Assembly: GCA_028822125.1 (NCBI GenBank) | Contig: JAPKEK010000062.1 | Span: forward strand, 1-8,613 | Origin: Pseudomonadales bacterium | GTDB lineage: Bacteria > Pseudomonadota > Gammaproteobacteria > Pseudomonadales > Azotimanducaceae | DNA length: 8,613 nucleotides | Reading direction: 5' to 3' | Part shown: one piece after another, positions 1 to 6,110 of the stretch | Position numbering within the stretch: position 1 is the stretch's first letter | Layout of the letters: every line of letters begins with the position of its first letter | The notes under the pieces: model-generated | Told to the model about the DNA's origin: nothing | What the model saw: the letters and a program-made list of their open reading frames with translations, nothing else | Database searches by the model: none | Made by a program: the position numbers and the translations under genes

Positions 1-444
1 GCGGCATTCTGCCCGAGTTCCAATCTCTTTCTGGGTAGTGGCTTATTTCCGCTGCTGGCCATCAGGGACAAAGGGATTCCCATCGCCATCGGCACGGATG
101 TCGGCGCTGGTACCAGTTTATCAATGATTAGCACGCTGGGAGATGCGTATCGGGTATGCCAGCTACAGAGTTTTTCATTGGACCCGCTTGAGGCTTTTTA
201 TATGGTGACTATGGGCAATGCCCGGGTATTACACCTGGATGACAGGATCGGTAATTTCTGTGCTGGTAAAGAAGCGGATTTCGTGTTGCTGAATCCGTCG
301 CGTAATCCCCAGGTAGCAAGTCGGGTAAATACGTGTCAACAGATCAGAGATGAGCTTTTCTGCTACATGATTCTGGGAGATGAACGTCTGATCGAGCAGA
401 CCAGCGTATCGGGTCATATTCAATTCCAGCAAGAGCCAATTTAG
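1..444 (+). CDS. guaD: Guanine deaminase, C-terminal part (5' end outside window)
   Basis: Hydrolyses guanine to xanthine and ammonia in the cytosol; a zinc enzyme of the amidohydrolase superfamily. The reading frame is open from base 1 and 147 residues are visible; the family is usually about 430-450 residues, so roughly two thirds is missing upstream. Recognisable GuaD signatures are FCPSSNLFLGSGLF (residues 3-16 of the fragment), IGTDVGAGTSLSM (30-42), whose Asp (bases 97-99) matches the metal-binding Asp of the family, and the C-terminal block DDRIGNFCAGKEADFVLL, typical of amidohydrolases returning to the small beta domain. The final G of its TAG stop (442-444) is the first base of the GTG start of puuD, so the two are probably co-translated. 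Its product, xanthine, is one hydroxylation away from the substrate of PuuD. The family call is secure; the start and the N-terminal HxH motif cannot be seen. Confidence 0.95.
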   Translation, partial: AAFCPSSNLFLGSGLFPLLAIRDKGIPIAIGTDVGAGTSLSMISTLGDAYRVCQLQSFSLDPLEAFYMVTMGNARVLHLDDRIGNFCAGKEADFVLLNPSRNPQVASRVNTCQQIRDELFCYMILGDERLIEQTSVSGHIQFQQEPI

Positions 445-1667
445 TGGAAGCCTATGCATTTGAATGGCTTGAGTTGGTGTTTCGATGGTTACATCTGTTA
501 GCTGGTATCGCCTGGATTGGTGCTTCATTCCATTTTGTATTCGTCGACAATGCGCTGGAGCCGCCTCAACCAGATGAAGGAAAGGCAGAGATAAAAGGTC
601 ATTTCTGGGCTATCCATGGTGGCGGAGTCTACCGGTTTTCAAAATATCGCTTAGCACCAGAAAGATGGCCAGATAATCTGCATTGGTCTAAGTGGGAGGC
701 CTACACTACCTGGCTTACGGGTAGCGCGTTAATGGTACTGATCTACTATTACCAGAGTCAGGTGTACCTCATAGGTAGTGATAAATGGTTGCAGGATCCT
801 GATTCTGCAGTCGCCACCAGCCTGGCTTTCGTGATCGTTGGGGTGGGCACTTATGAGGGTCTAATCAGGAGTCCGTTGCGTCGTTATCCCCTGCTATTTG
901 CGCTTATCATGGGAATGTTAGTACTGCTCCTGAGCTGGCTGGCAGTACAGATATTCGCAGACCGCGCGGCATTTATTCATGTTGGGGCCGTGCTTGGCAG
1001 CATCATGGCAGGCAATGTTTTTTTTGGCATCATTCCAGCGCAGCGGCAGTTTGTTTCGGCTGTTCTGGCGGGCACCAAGCCGGATCAGTCAATAGCGGAT
1101 GCGGCCAAGCAGCGGTCGTTCTTTAATAATTATTTCACGCTGCCTGTTTTATTCTGCATGATCAGCAATCACTACCCATTTATCTATGGTCATTCTCTCA
1201 GTTGGTTGGCACTGTTTTTAATAATGATAGCTGGCGCCATCGGCCGACACTATTTTAACCGACGTCATCAGGGTGAAAATCGTTATGAGTACCTGATTGT
1301 TGCAGCCCTGTTAATGTTTGCAGTGGCATTCGTGCTGATGGGCAGAGACGTTAATACAGGCACCACAGAATCCTTGCAGAGCGCTACCATTACATTGTCT
1401 GCTGATCGTCCTGAGGATGATTATATTCGGCATCTATTACAGATTCACTGTGCAGGTTGTCATGCCCAGGTGCCCTCAACTGCGGGTTTTGTTTCGGCGC
1501 CGGGAGGGCTGATTTTTGAAACCCTGGGGCAATTAGGCGAGCAGCGCCGGACGGCTTTTATAGCGATCACGACAGGTTACATGCCGATGGGGAATCTGAC
1601 CCGGTTGAGTCTAGCTGACAGGCAGTTGTTGCTGGATTGGCTGAAATTGCAGGAGCCAGGGTTATGA
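444..1667 (+). CDS. puuD: Membrane urate oxidase (urate hydroxylase) PuuD with C-terminal cytochrome c domain
   Basis: Oxidises urate to 5-hydroxyisourate at the inner membrane; in this family electrons are known to go to the fused cytochrome c rather than to O2 as in soluble uricase. The protein has 407 residues. The N-terminal part is a multi-helix membrane domain: first helix around 8-34 with RWLHLLAGIAWIGASF, conserved blocks WAIHGGGVY (55-63) and LHWSKWEAYTTWLTG (79-93), then hydrophobic segments to about residue 302. The C-terminal domain has the haem-binding motif C336-A-G-C339-H340 and a candidate axial Met in GYMPMGN (M380 or M382). The GTG start overlaps the guaD stop by one base and places EWLELVFRWLH where PuuD proteins usually begin; the ribosome site is weak, consistent with coupling. 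Its 3' end overlaps the oxygenase start as ATGA. Length and domain order match the family, with no sign of damage. Confidence 0.95.
   Translation: MEAYAFEWLELVFRWLHLLAGIAWIGASFHFVFVDNALEPPQPDEGKAEIKGHFWAIHGGGVYRFSKYRLAPERWPDNLHWSKWEAYTTWLTGSALMVLIYYYQSQVYLIGSDKWLQDPDSAVATSLAFVIVGVGTYEGLIRSPLRRYPLLFALIMGMLVLLLSWLAVQIFADRAAFIHVGAVLGSIMAGNVFFGIIPAQRQFVSAVLAGTKPDQSIADAAKQRSFFNNYFTLPVLFCMISNHYPFIYGHSLSWLALFLIMIAGAIGRHYFNRRHQGENRYEYLIVAALLMFAVAFVLMGRDVNTGTTESLQSATITLSADRPEDDYIRHLLQIHCAGCHAQVPSTAGFVSAPGGLIFETLGQLGEQRRTAFIAITTGYMPMGNLTRLSLADRQLLLDWLKLQEPGL
1651..1655 (+). promoter_or_regulatory. Ribosome binding site deciding the start of the 2OG/Fe(II) oxygenase
   Basis: AGGAG lies eight bases before the ATG at 1664, inside the last codons of puuD. 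It supports the ATG that overlaps the puuD stop (ATGA, 1664-1667) over an upstream in-frame start at 1637, which would lie deeper inside puuD and has no comparable site. Confidence 0.75.
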
Positions 1668-2572
1668 TTACTAAAGTTGATCTTCAAGCCTTAACTCGAC
1701 CAGGCCAGGAGAAGCTGCAGGCTGCTGCCGGAGATGTTCATGAATCCCTCAGCCATGAAGGGTTTATGCTGTTAAGAAATGCCGGTATCAATCAGTCTCT
1801 ATTGGCTGATGCGTTTCAGCAGAGTAAGCTCCTCTTTTCCTTAAGCACTGAAGAAAAAGAGCACTTTCTTTATGGTAGTGCAGCAGAAAATTTTGGTTAT
1901 CAAGCCCTGGAGAAGGAATCATTAAATCCGGTGGCAGATCGGGCAGATTATAAAGAGGCTTTCACCATGAGAAATCTGCGCGCCTATGGTGATCAAGATG
2001 GCAAATGGCCCAGTACGGAATTCAGGCAGGTAATGATCGATTTTTACAATAATTGTTTTCAGACCGTAGCATCGTTGCAGAAATTATTAGCGATCACTGC
2101 AGGTGTGGAACCTGATTTTTTCCGAGACTGTCACTCCGGTGAAAATGTAACCTTGCGCTTGCTTCACTATCCTGTGAGCCCGACAGTTTCAGAAAAGCGG
2201 GAGCAATGGGGCGCCGGAGAGCATACAGATTATGGCATGTTAACGTTGCTGTTTCAGGATGAGATCGGTGGACTTGAGGTCCTGAATCAGGCTGGCGGCT
2301 GGCTAAATCTATCAACCGACTCTGACGAAGTGGTAGTGAATACTGGAGATCTGATGCAGCACTGGTCTAATGGCCAGTATCCGTCGACGCTTCATCGAGT
2401 GAGATCGCCGATCACTCGAGACCGTTATTCGATCGCTTTTTTCTCTGATCCAGACAGTGCAACTGAAATTGAAGTGTTGCCGGCTTTTCTGGTAGAAGGG
2501 TCTGAGCCGAATTATCAGCCGATCACAGCGGGAGCACACATCCAGCGTAAATTGGAAGCGACGCATCGCTGA
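1664..2572 (+). CDS. Isopenicillin N synthase-type 2-oxoglutarate/Fe(II)-dependent oxygenase, substrate unknown
   Basis: A cytosolic non-haem iron oxygenase of 302 residues. The N-terminal DIOX_N-like region (about 1-120) contains the typical HEGFMLLRNAGI block. The jelly-roll core carries the iron triad H187-T-D189 and H244 (LHRV), and R254-Y-S256, the R-x-S pair that binds the 2-oxoglutarate carboxylate in this family. All catalytic positions are intact, so an active enzyme is expected. The start is the ATG of the ATGA overlap with puuD, preceded by AGGAG. Tight linkage to guaD and puuD suggests action on a purine or purine-derived compound; hydroxylation of xanthine to urate would fit the gap between the two neighbours, but this is inference. 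Known fungal xanthine dioxygenase belongs to the TauD-like branch, not this one. Alternatives are demethylation of a methylated purine or a step on another nitrogen compound. The family is certain, the substrate is not. Confidence 0.9.
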   Translation: MITKVDLQALTRPGQEKLQAAAGDVHESLSHEGFMLLRNAGINQSLLADAFQQSKLLFSLSTEEKEHFLYGSAAENFGYQALEKESLNPVADRADYKEAFTMRNLRAYGDQDGKWPSTEFRQVMIDFYNNCFQTVASLQKLLAITAGVEPDFFRDCHSGENVTLRLLHYPVSPTVSEKREQWGAGEHTDYGMLTLLFQDEIGGLEVLNQAGGWLNLSTDSDEVVVNTGDLMQHWSNGQYPSTLHRVRSPITRDRYSIAFFSDPDSATEIEVLPAFLVEGSEPNYQPITAGAHIQRKLEATHR

Positions 2573-2650
2573 TACAGTATGAAAATGGCCTATTGTCGAG
2601 AAATAACAGCAGAAAATGCCGTTGCCGCTGGAATTCACATAGCCGGTAGA
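2573..2650. other. Convergent intergenic spacer, no clear terminator
   Basis: This 78-base spacer separates the 3' ends of the oxygenase and the phosphoribosyltransferase genes. I found no GC-rich hairpin followed by a T-run on either strand. A 35-codon frame (ATG at 2579, stop at 2684-2686) crosses it but has no ribosome site and runs antisense into the phosphoribosyltransferase gene, so I do not call it. Confidence 0.5.
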
Positions 2651-3229
2651 TTAATCACTGATGGTTTTGCCTACAGGCTCTGCTAACAGTATATCGGCTA
2701 TTTCCGGTTTACCGATGCGTATTTCCTCTTCGGTTAAACCGTCCAGTTCATGAGGGAATACCAGCCACTGATCTGTCTTGTGAATAAAGTAATCAGGCTC
2801 CAGATGGGTCACATTCTTGGTTGGTTTGAACCAAGGGCAGGCAGTCCGGATGGTTTTGGGCAGGTTTTTTCTCGATTTAGCCTCTAACTCCTTCAAAATT
2901 GCAGCGATGCTGCGTCCTGAATCAAAAACGTCATCGACGATTAACAGTGCATCATCGCTATTTACATTTTCGATGATGTATTGGAGGCCGTGTACTCTGA
3001 CGTGCTTGTCTTGTTCACCGATACCATAGTAGCTGGAGGTGCGTATTGCGATGTGGTCGGTTTTGATACCTTTGAAATCCAGATATTCCTGCACAGCAAT
3101 ACCCACCGGTGCGCCGCCTCTCCACACACCAACGATAAAATTGGGGCGGAAGTTGCTCGCCAGAATCTTTTCAGCTAACAGAAATGAGTCTCTCAGCAGT
3201 GCTTGGGCAGTAATGAAGTGCTTTTCCAT
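2651..3229 (-). CDS. Purine-type phosphoribosyltransferase (hypoxanthine/xanthine/guanine PRT-like)
   Basis: Predicted to join a nucleobase to PRPP, giving a nucleotide and pyrophosphate (purine salvage, cytosol). The protein has 192 residues from the chosen ATG. Type I PRT hallmarks are present: pyrophosphate loop VWRGGAP (35-41), a flexible-loop region SSYYGIG (65-71), and the PRPP motif IVDDVFDSGRS (97-107) with paired acidic residues D99 and D100. A W/F-rich stretch near the C-terminus (DQWLVFPHE) could close over the base. Start choice is uncertain: the frame extends upstream with ATGs at 3241, 3265 and 3340, none with a good ribosome site. I chose 3229 because MEKHFITAQ begins the PRT-like sequence, while the upstream residues look non-conserved and overlap an inverted repeat. 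The gene is divergent from the AzgA-like permease, a natural partner for uptake-coupled salvage. Base specificity cannot be read from the sequence. Confidence 0.85.
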   Translation of the reverse strand: MEKHFITAQALLRDSFLLAEKILASNFRPNFIVGVWRGGAPVGIAVQEYLDFKGIKTDHIAIRTSSYYGIGEQDKHVRVHGLQYIIENVNSDDALLIVDDVFDSGRSIAAILKELEAKSRKNLPKTIRTACPWFKPTKNVTHLEPDYFIHKTDQWLVFPHELDGLTEEEIRIGKPEIADILLAEPVGKTISD

Positions 3230-3266
3230 GGCGTGCACCATAGCATTGCAAGGCAGGCATGTCATG

Positions 3267-3304
3267 ACTGGGTACAGCGGTAAAATACTGTTATCGTACC
3301 CAGT
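3267..3304. repeat. Perfect 9-bp inverted repeat in the PRT/permease divergent region
   Basis: ACTGGGTAC (3267-3275) and GTACCCAGT (3296-3304) are exact reverse complements separated by 20 bases. The repeat lies between the divergent starts at 3229 (minus) and 3358 (plus), where promoters for both genes should be. It could be an operator for a dimeric regulator bound at two half-sites, or an RNA hairpin in the leader of the phosphoribosyltransferase mRNA. No convincing -35/-10 pair could be fixed around it; TAAAAT (3281-3286) is a possible -10 on the plus strand without a good -35. Confidence 0.55.
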
Positions 3305-3343
3305 GCCACAGAAATAATTGTTTGAGGCGTGTTGAAACAAAAC

Positions 3344-3354
3344 GAGAGAGAGGG
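3344..3354 (+). promoter_or_regulatory. Ribosome binding site deciding the start of the AzgA-like permease
   Basis: The purine run GAGAGAGAGGG ends three bases before the ATG at 3358, with GAGG at 3350-3353. It supports the ATG over an in-frame TTG at 3322, which would add twelve charged residues that do not resemble the family N-terminus. Confidence 0.7.
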
Positions 3355-3357
3355 TTA

Positions 3358-4653
3358 ATGGGCGCTGTCAGGAAATATTTTTCGATATCGGAGAGGCACT
3401 CAAGCCCTCGTTCCGAAGCCCTCGCCGGGGTGACGACATTTCTGGCAATGGCTTATATAACAGTGGTTAATCCGGCAATTCTGTCTGATGCAGGTATGGA
3501 TTTTGGTGCCGTGTTTGTTGCCACTTGCCTGGCTGCTGCAGTTGGCTCGATGCTTATGGGTCTGCTTGGTCGCTACCCTATTGCCCTGGCGCCCGGCATG
3601 GGGCAGAACGCTTTTTTTTCCTATGTCATCGTTTTGGGAATGGGTTACCCCTGGCAGACAGCGTTGGGGGCGGTGTTCATATCAGGATTGATATTTGTAG
3701 CTATAAGCATTTTCCCCGTTCGTGAATGGCTGATTAATGCCATTCCAAAAAACCTCAAGTTTGGAATTTCTGCTGGGATTGGTCTTTTCCTGGGATTCAT
3801 TGCGTTAAAGAATGCGGGTCTAGTTGTAGATAACCCGGCAACACTGGTGAGTCTAGGGGAATTAACTCAGGCCGGGCCCCTTATTGCGCTGGCAGGGTTC
3901 GTGTTAATTGCAACACTGAATTCAAAAAAGGTGACAGGTGCTATTGTCATCGGTATTGCCTTTGCTGCTGTTCTCGGCTGGCTCACCGGCACAGCCGAAT
4001 TTCATGGCGTGATTTCTGCGCCGCCTTCTCTTGAGCCCGTGCTTTTTGAATTGGATATTATGGCCGCTCTGCAGGTTTCGATGATACCTATCATTCTGTC
4101 TTTACTGCTGGTTGACGTTTTTGATACGGCCGGGACACTGGTCGGTGTTGCAAATAGAGCTGGGTTGACCGATGACGAGGGTCAGCTACCCCGCTTGGGC
4201 CCGGCACTTTTAGCTGATTCGGGGGCTACCGTTGTGGGTGCTGTCCTGGGCACTTCTTCTACCACGAGTTATATAGAGAGTGCCTCGGGCGTAGAATCGG
4301 GCGGGCGTACCGGACTCACTGCAGTGACCGTGGGATTGTTATTTTTGTTATGTATTTTTTTCGCACCACTGGCCCAAAGTATCCCGGCGTTTGCTACCGC
4401 ATCGGCACTTTTGTTCGTAGCCTGTCTCATGATTAGCAGTCTGGCGGAGTTGGACTGGCAGGATGAAACCGAGTATATACCCGCGGTGATAGGTGCTCTG
4501 ACAATGCCCCTGACATTTTCGATTGCCGATGGTATTGGCCTGGCATTTATTAGCTATTGTCTTATAAAGATTCTGACAGGCAAGTTCGCCAGCAGAGATT
4601 CGGCGTCCTACTTCATTGCGTTAGTATTCTTGGGCAAGTTCCTGCTGCTCTAG
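3358..4653 (+). CDS. AzgA/PbuG-like NCS2 purine permease (adenine/guanine/hypoxanthine)
   Basis: An inner-membrane nucleobase:cation symporter of 431 residues, the usual length for the AzgA branch of NCS2. It starts with the family's short cytosolic leader (YFSISERHSSPRSEALAGVTTFLAMAY) and continues with many hydrophobic helices consistent with the 14-segment UraA fold. Diagnostic blocks are NYP-like RYPIALAPGMGQNAFF (around 72-87), DVFDTAGTLVG (253-263) and TSSTTSYIESASGVESGGRTG (299-319), which line the substrate site in relatives. Characterised members carry adenine, guanine and hypoxanthine; which of these it prefers cannot be read here. It is divergent from the phosphoribosyltransferase and 105 bases upstream of a second NCS2 permease on the same strand. 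I see no frameshift or missing motif. Alternative: a purine permease with a shifted range such as xanthine, given the surrounding catabolic genes. Confidence 0.92.
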   Translation: MGAVRKYFSISERHSSPRSEALAGVTTFLAMAYITVVNPAILSDAGMDFGAVFVATCLAAAVGSMLMGLLGRYPIALAPGMGQNAFFSYVIVLGMGYPWQTALGAVFISGLIFVAISIFPVREWLINAIPKNLKFGISAGIGLFLGFIALKNAGLVVDNPATLVSLGELTQAGPLIALAGFVLIATLNSKKVTGAIVIGIAFAAVLGWLTGTAEFHGVISAPPSLEPVLFELDIMAALQVSMIPIILSLLLVDVFDTAGTLVGVANRAGLTDDEGQLPRLGPALLADSGATVVGAVLGTSSTTSYIESASGVESGGRTGLTAVTVGLLFLLCIFFAPLAQSIPAFATASALLFVACLMISSLAELDWQDETEYIPAVIGALTMPLTFSIADGIGLAFISYCLIKILTGKFASRDSASYFIALVFLGKFLLL

Positions 4654-4758
4654 CGGAAGATTATCTGAGCTTATGGGGTCTTTTATTTTGTATTCAGGGG
4701 CCGATTCACAATTGATAGCACCGATTCTAATTGGCCTTGGTTGACAGCAGGTAATTCT
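4654..4758. other. Spacer between the two permease genes
   Basis: These 105 bases are long enough for a separate promoter or leader, but I could not fix a convincing -35/-10 pair or a terminator hairpin. TTGACA at 4741-4746 matches a -35 box but lies only 12 bases before the next start, so it cannot serve a transcript that begins upstream of that start. Confidence 0.4.
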
Positions 4759-6084
4759 ATGAAGCAACAGGCAGTGCAAGTACCGACCCGCCTTTCCTTT
4801 GAGTCAGCATTTCTGGGATTCCAACACATGCTGGCATCCTTTGGTGGTATTTTGACAGCGCCGTTGATTATCGCCATGGGGATGGGCCTTTCACTGCAGG
4901 AAACAAGTTACCTTGTGTCTTCTTCCCTGGTTGTCTCAGGCTTGGCTACTTTTATCCAGATAGTCAAAGTCGGTCCTATTGGGTCAGGATTGCTGAGTAT
5001 CCAGGGAACCAGCTTTGCCTTTGTCGGACCATTTATTTATGCCTATGAAACCATGGCGCAACATCTTTTGCCTTCAGAGGCCTTAGGTACCCTTTTTGGT
5101 TCAGCGGCCACCTGTGCAGCCGTTGTATTTGTCCTGAGCTATTTCGTGAAATCACTGCGAGCCATTATAACCACGAATGTTTCCGGAACAACGCTGATAC
5201 TTATTGGCATTTCATTAATAGTTATTACGCTGCAAAACATCCATCTGGCGTACCAGGAAATGGGGTCGATGGGGTGGCAGGTTTTAGTCATTGCCGGGGG
5301 CGTATTCGTGTCAGTCCTGGGCTGCTCATTTTTTGGGTTGCGTCTGCTGAAGATTGCAAGTGTTGCCATCGGTCTGGCGGTTGGCTTGATTATGGCTATT
5401 TTCTTCGGTCTGGTTGACTGGGTTTTGCTGGAAAAGGCCGATGCGATTTTTGTTCTTGATCCGCTGCGTCATCGCTGGCAATTGGACTGGACAGTCGTTA
5501 TGGTGCTGTTTCCTATCTTCCTGGTATCAGCTACGGAAAGTGTGGGTGACTTTACGGCAACGAATGCGCTGTCTCATTACCGTTATGGAGATACCGCTTT
5601 TTGGAGGAGAATACGAGGTGGGTTAATGGGTGATGCCCTTAATTCATTTTTGGCCAGTGTTTTTTGTTCCTTTCCTAACACAACCTTCAGCCAGAATAAT
5701 GGTGTGATTCGTTTAACTGGTGCTTACCAACCCACCATCGGCTTGTATGCGGCAGGGTTTCTCGTGCTATTGGGTTCGGTTCCCGTCATATCGAGTTTAT
5801 TCCAGGCGATTCCGGCGGTAGCGGTCTTTGGAGCTGCGTTACTGTTGTTCATCATGGTGGCTGTGGCAGGTATACAGCTTGTACTGTCCAGCGGTTTTGA
5901 TGTCAGGTCCGGTGTCATTGTTGCTTTATCAGTAACTGGCGGTTACATCGTCTCTGAATGGGTGCCTCAGGTTGAATTGATGCCCCAGGGGCTGCAGGCT
6001 GTGCTTGGGTTTCCGGTATCCACGGGCGCTTTTATTGCGGTACTACTTGAGCTTGTCTGGCCTTCGGATGGGCAGGATCAGTAA
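4759..6084 (+). CDS. NAT-type NCS2 permease, xanthine/urate class (UacT/XanQ-like)
   Basis: An inner-membrane proton-coupled nucleobase symporter of the NAT (nucleobase-ascorbate transporter) family; 441 residues from the ATG at 4759, which I prefer to the in-frame TTG at 4741 because an AGCAGGT stretch lies just upstream of the ATG. Key family positions are visible: H23 in GFQHMLASFGG (first helix), E260 in ATESVGDFTA, D292 in GDALNSF and the NAT signature Q312-N-N-G-V-I-R-L-T-G321; the 20-residue spacing of D292 and Q312 equals that of the essential Asp and Gln in E. coli XanQ. The signature begins QN, as in xanthine/urate carriers, not EN as in uracil carriers. SIQGTSFAF (80-88) has Thr84 where, from memory, E. 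coli UacT has a selectivity-linked Thr and XanQ has Asn, so urate is a reasonable guess. It is convergent with puuE. Confidence 0.92.
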   Translation: MKQQAVQVPTRLSFESAFLGFQHMLASFGGILTAPLIIAMGMGLSLQETSYLVSSSLVVSGLATFIQIVKVGPIGSGLLSIQGTSFAFVGPFIYAYETMAQHLLPSEALGTLFGSAATCAAVVFVLSYFVKSLRAIITTNVSGTTLILIGISLIVITLQNIHLAYQEMGSMGWQVLVIAGGVFVSVLGCSFFGLRLLKIASVAIGLAVGLIMAIFFGLVDWVLLEKADAIFVLDPLRHRWQLDWTVVMVLFPIFLVSATESVGDFTATNALSHYRYGDTAFWRRIRGGLMGDALNSFLASVFCSFPNTTFSQNNGVIRLTGAYQPTIGLYAAGFLVLLGSVPVISSLFQAIPAVAVFGAALLLFIMVAVAGIQLVLSSGFDVRSGVIVALSVTGGYIVSEWVPQVELMPQGLQAVLGFPVSTGAFIAVLLELVWPSDGQDQ

Positions 6085-6097
6085 GCAATCATTGCTT
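6083..6097. terminator. Small dyad between convergent genes, possible weak bidirectional terminator
   Basis: AAGCAAT-C-ATTGCTT is a perfect 7-bp inverted repeat starting inside the permease stop codon; as RNA it would form about a 5-bp stem with a 5-base loop. It sits in the 26-base gap before the puuE stop. The stem is AT-rich and the following T-run short (TTT at 6101-6103), so any termination would be weak. Confidence 0.3.
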
Positions 6098-6110
6098 TAG
6101 TTTCGATCGA

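Noticed and set aside
229..528. A 99-codon minus-strand open frame across the guaD/puuD junction
   Set aside because: It is antisense to two well-supported genes, has no family resemblance or ribosome site, and its sequence looks like a shadow of their codons.
2402..2452. Cluster of four GATC sites, considered as a Dam-linked element
   Set aside because: The sites fall in conserved oxygenase codons (arginine, serine and isoleucine positions) and show no regular spacing, so coding constraint and chance explain them.
2094..2638. Two minus-strand open frames of 73 and 108 codons within and beyond the oxygenase gene
   Set aside because: They lie opposite conserved catalytic motifs of the oxygenase and show no recognisable protein features.
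2579..2686. A 35-codon plus-strand frame in the convergent spacer
   Set aside because: It has no ribosome binding site, and its second part is antisense to the phosphoribosyltransferase C-terminus.
3303..3317. Sigma-54-like -24 element TGGCAC on the minus strand at 3308-3303
   Set aside because: At the required spacing the -12 element lacks the essential GC, so the match is probably chance overlap with the inverted repeat arm.
3322..3357. TTG start giving the AzgA-like permease twelve more residues
   Set aside because: The ATG at 3358 has a strong GAGAGAGAGGG site and gives the normal family N-terminus; the added residues are highly charged and atypical.
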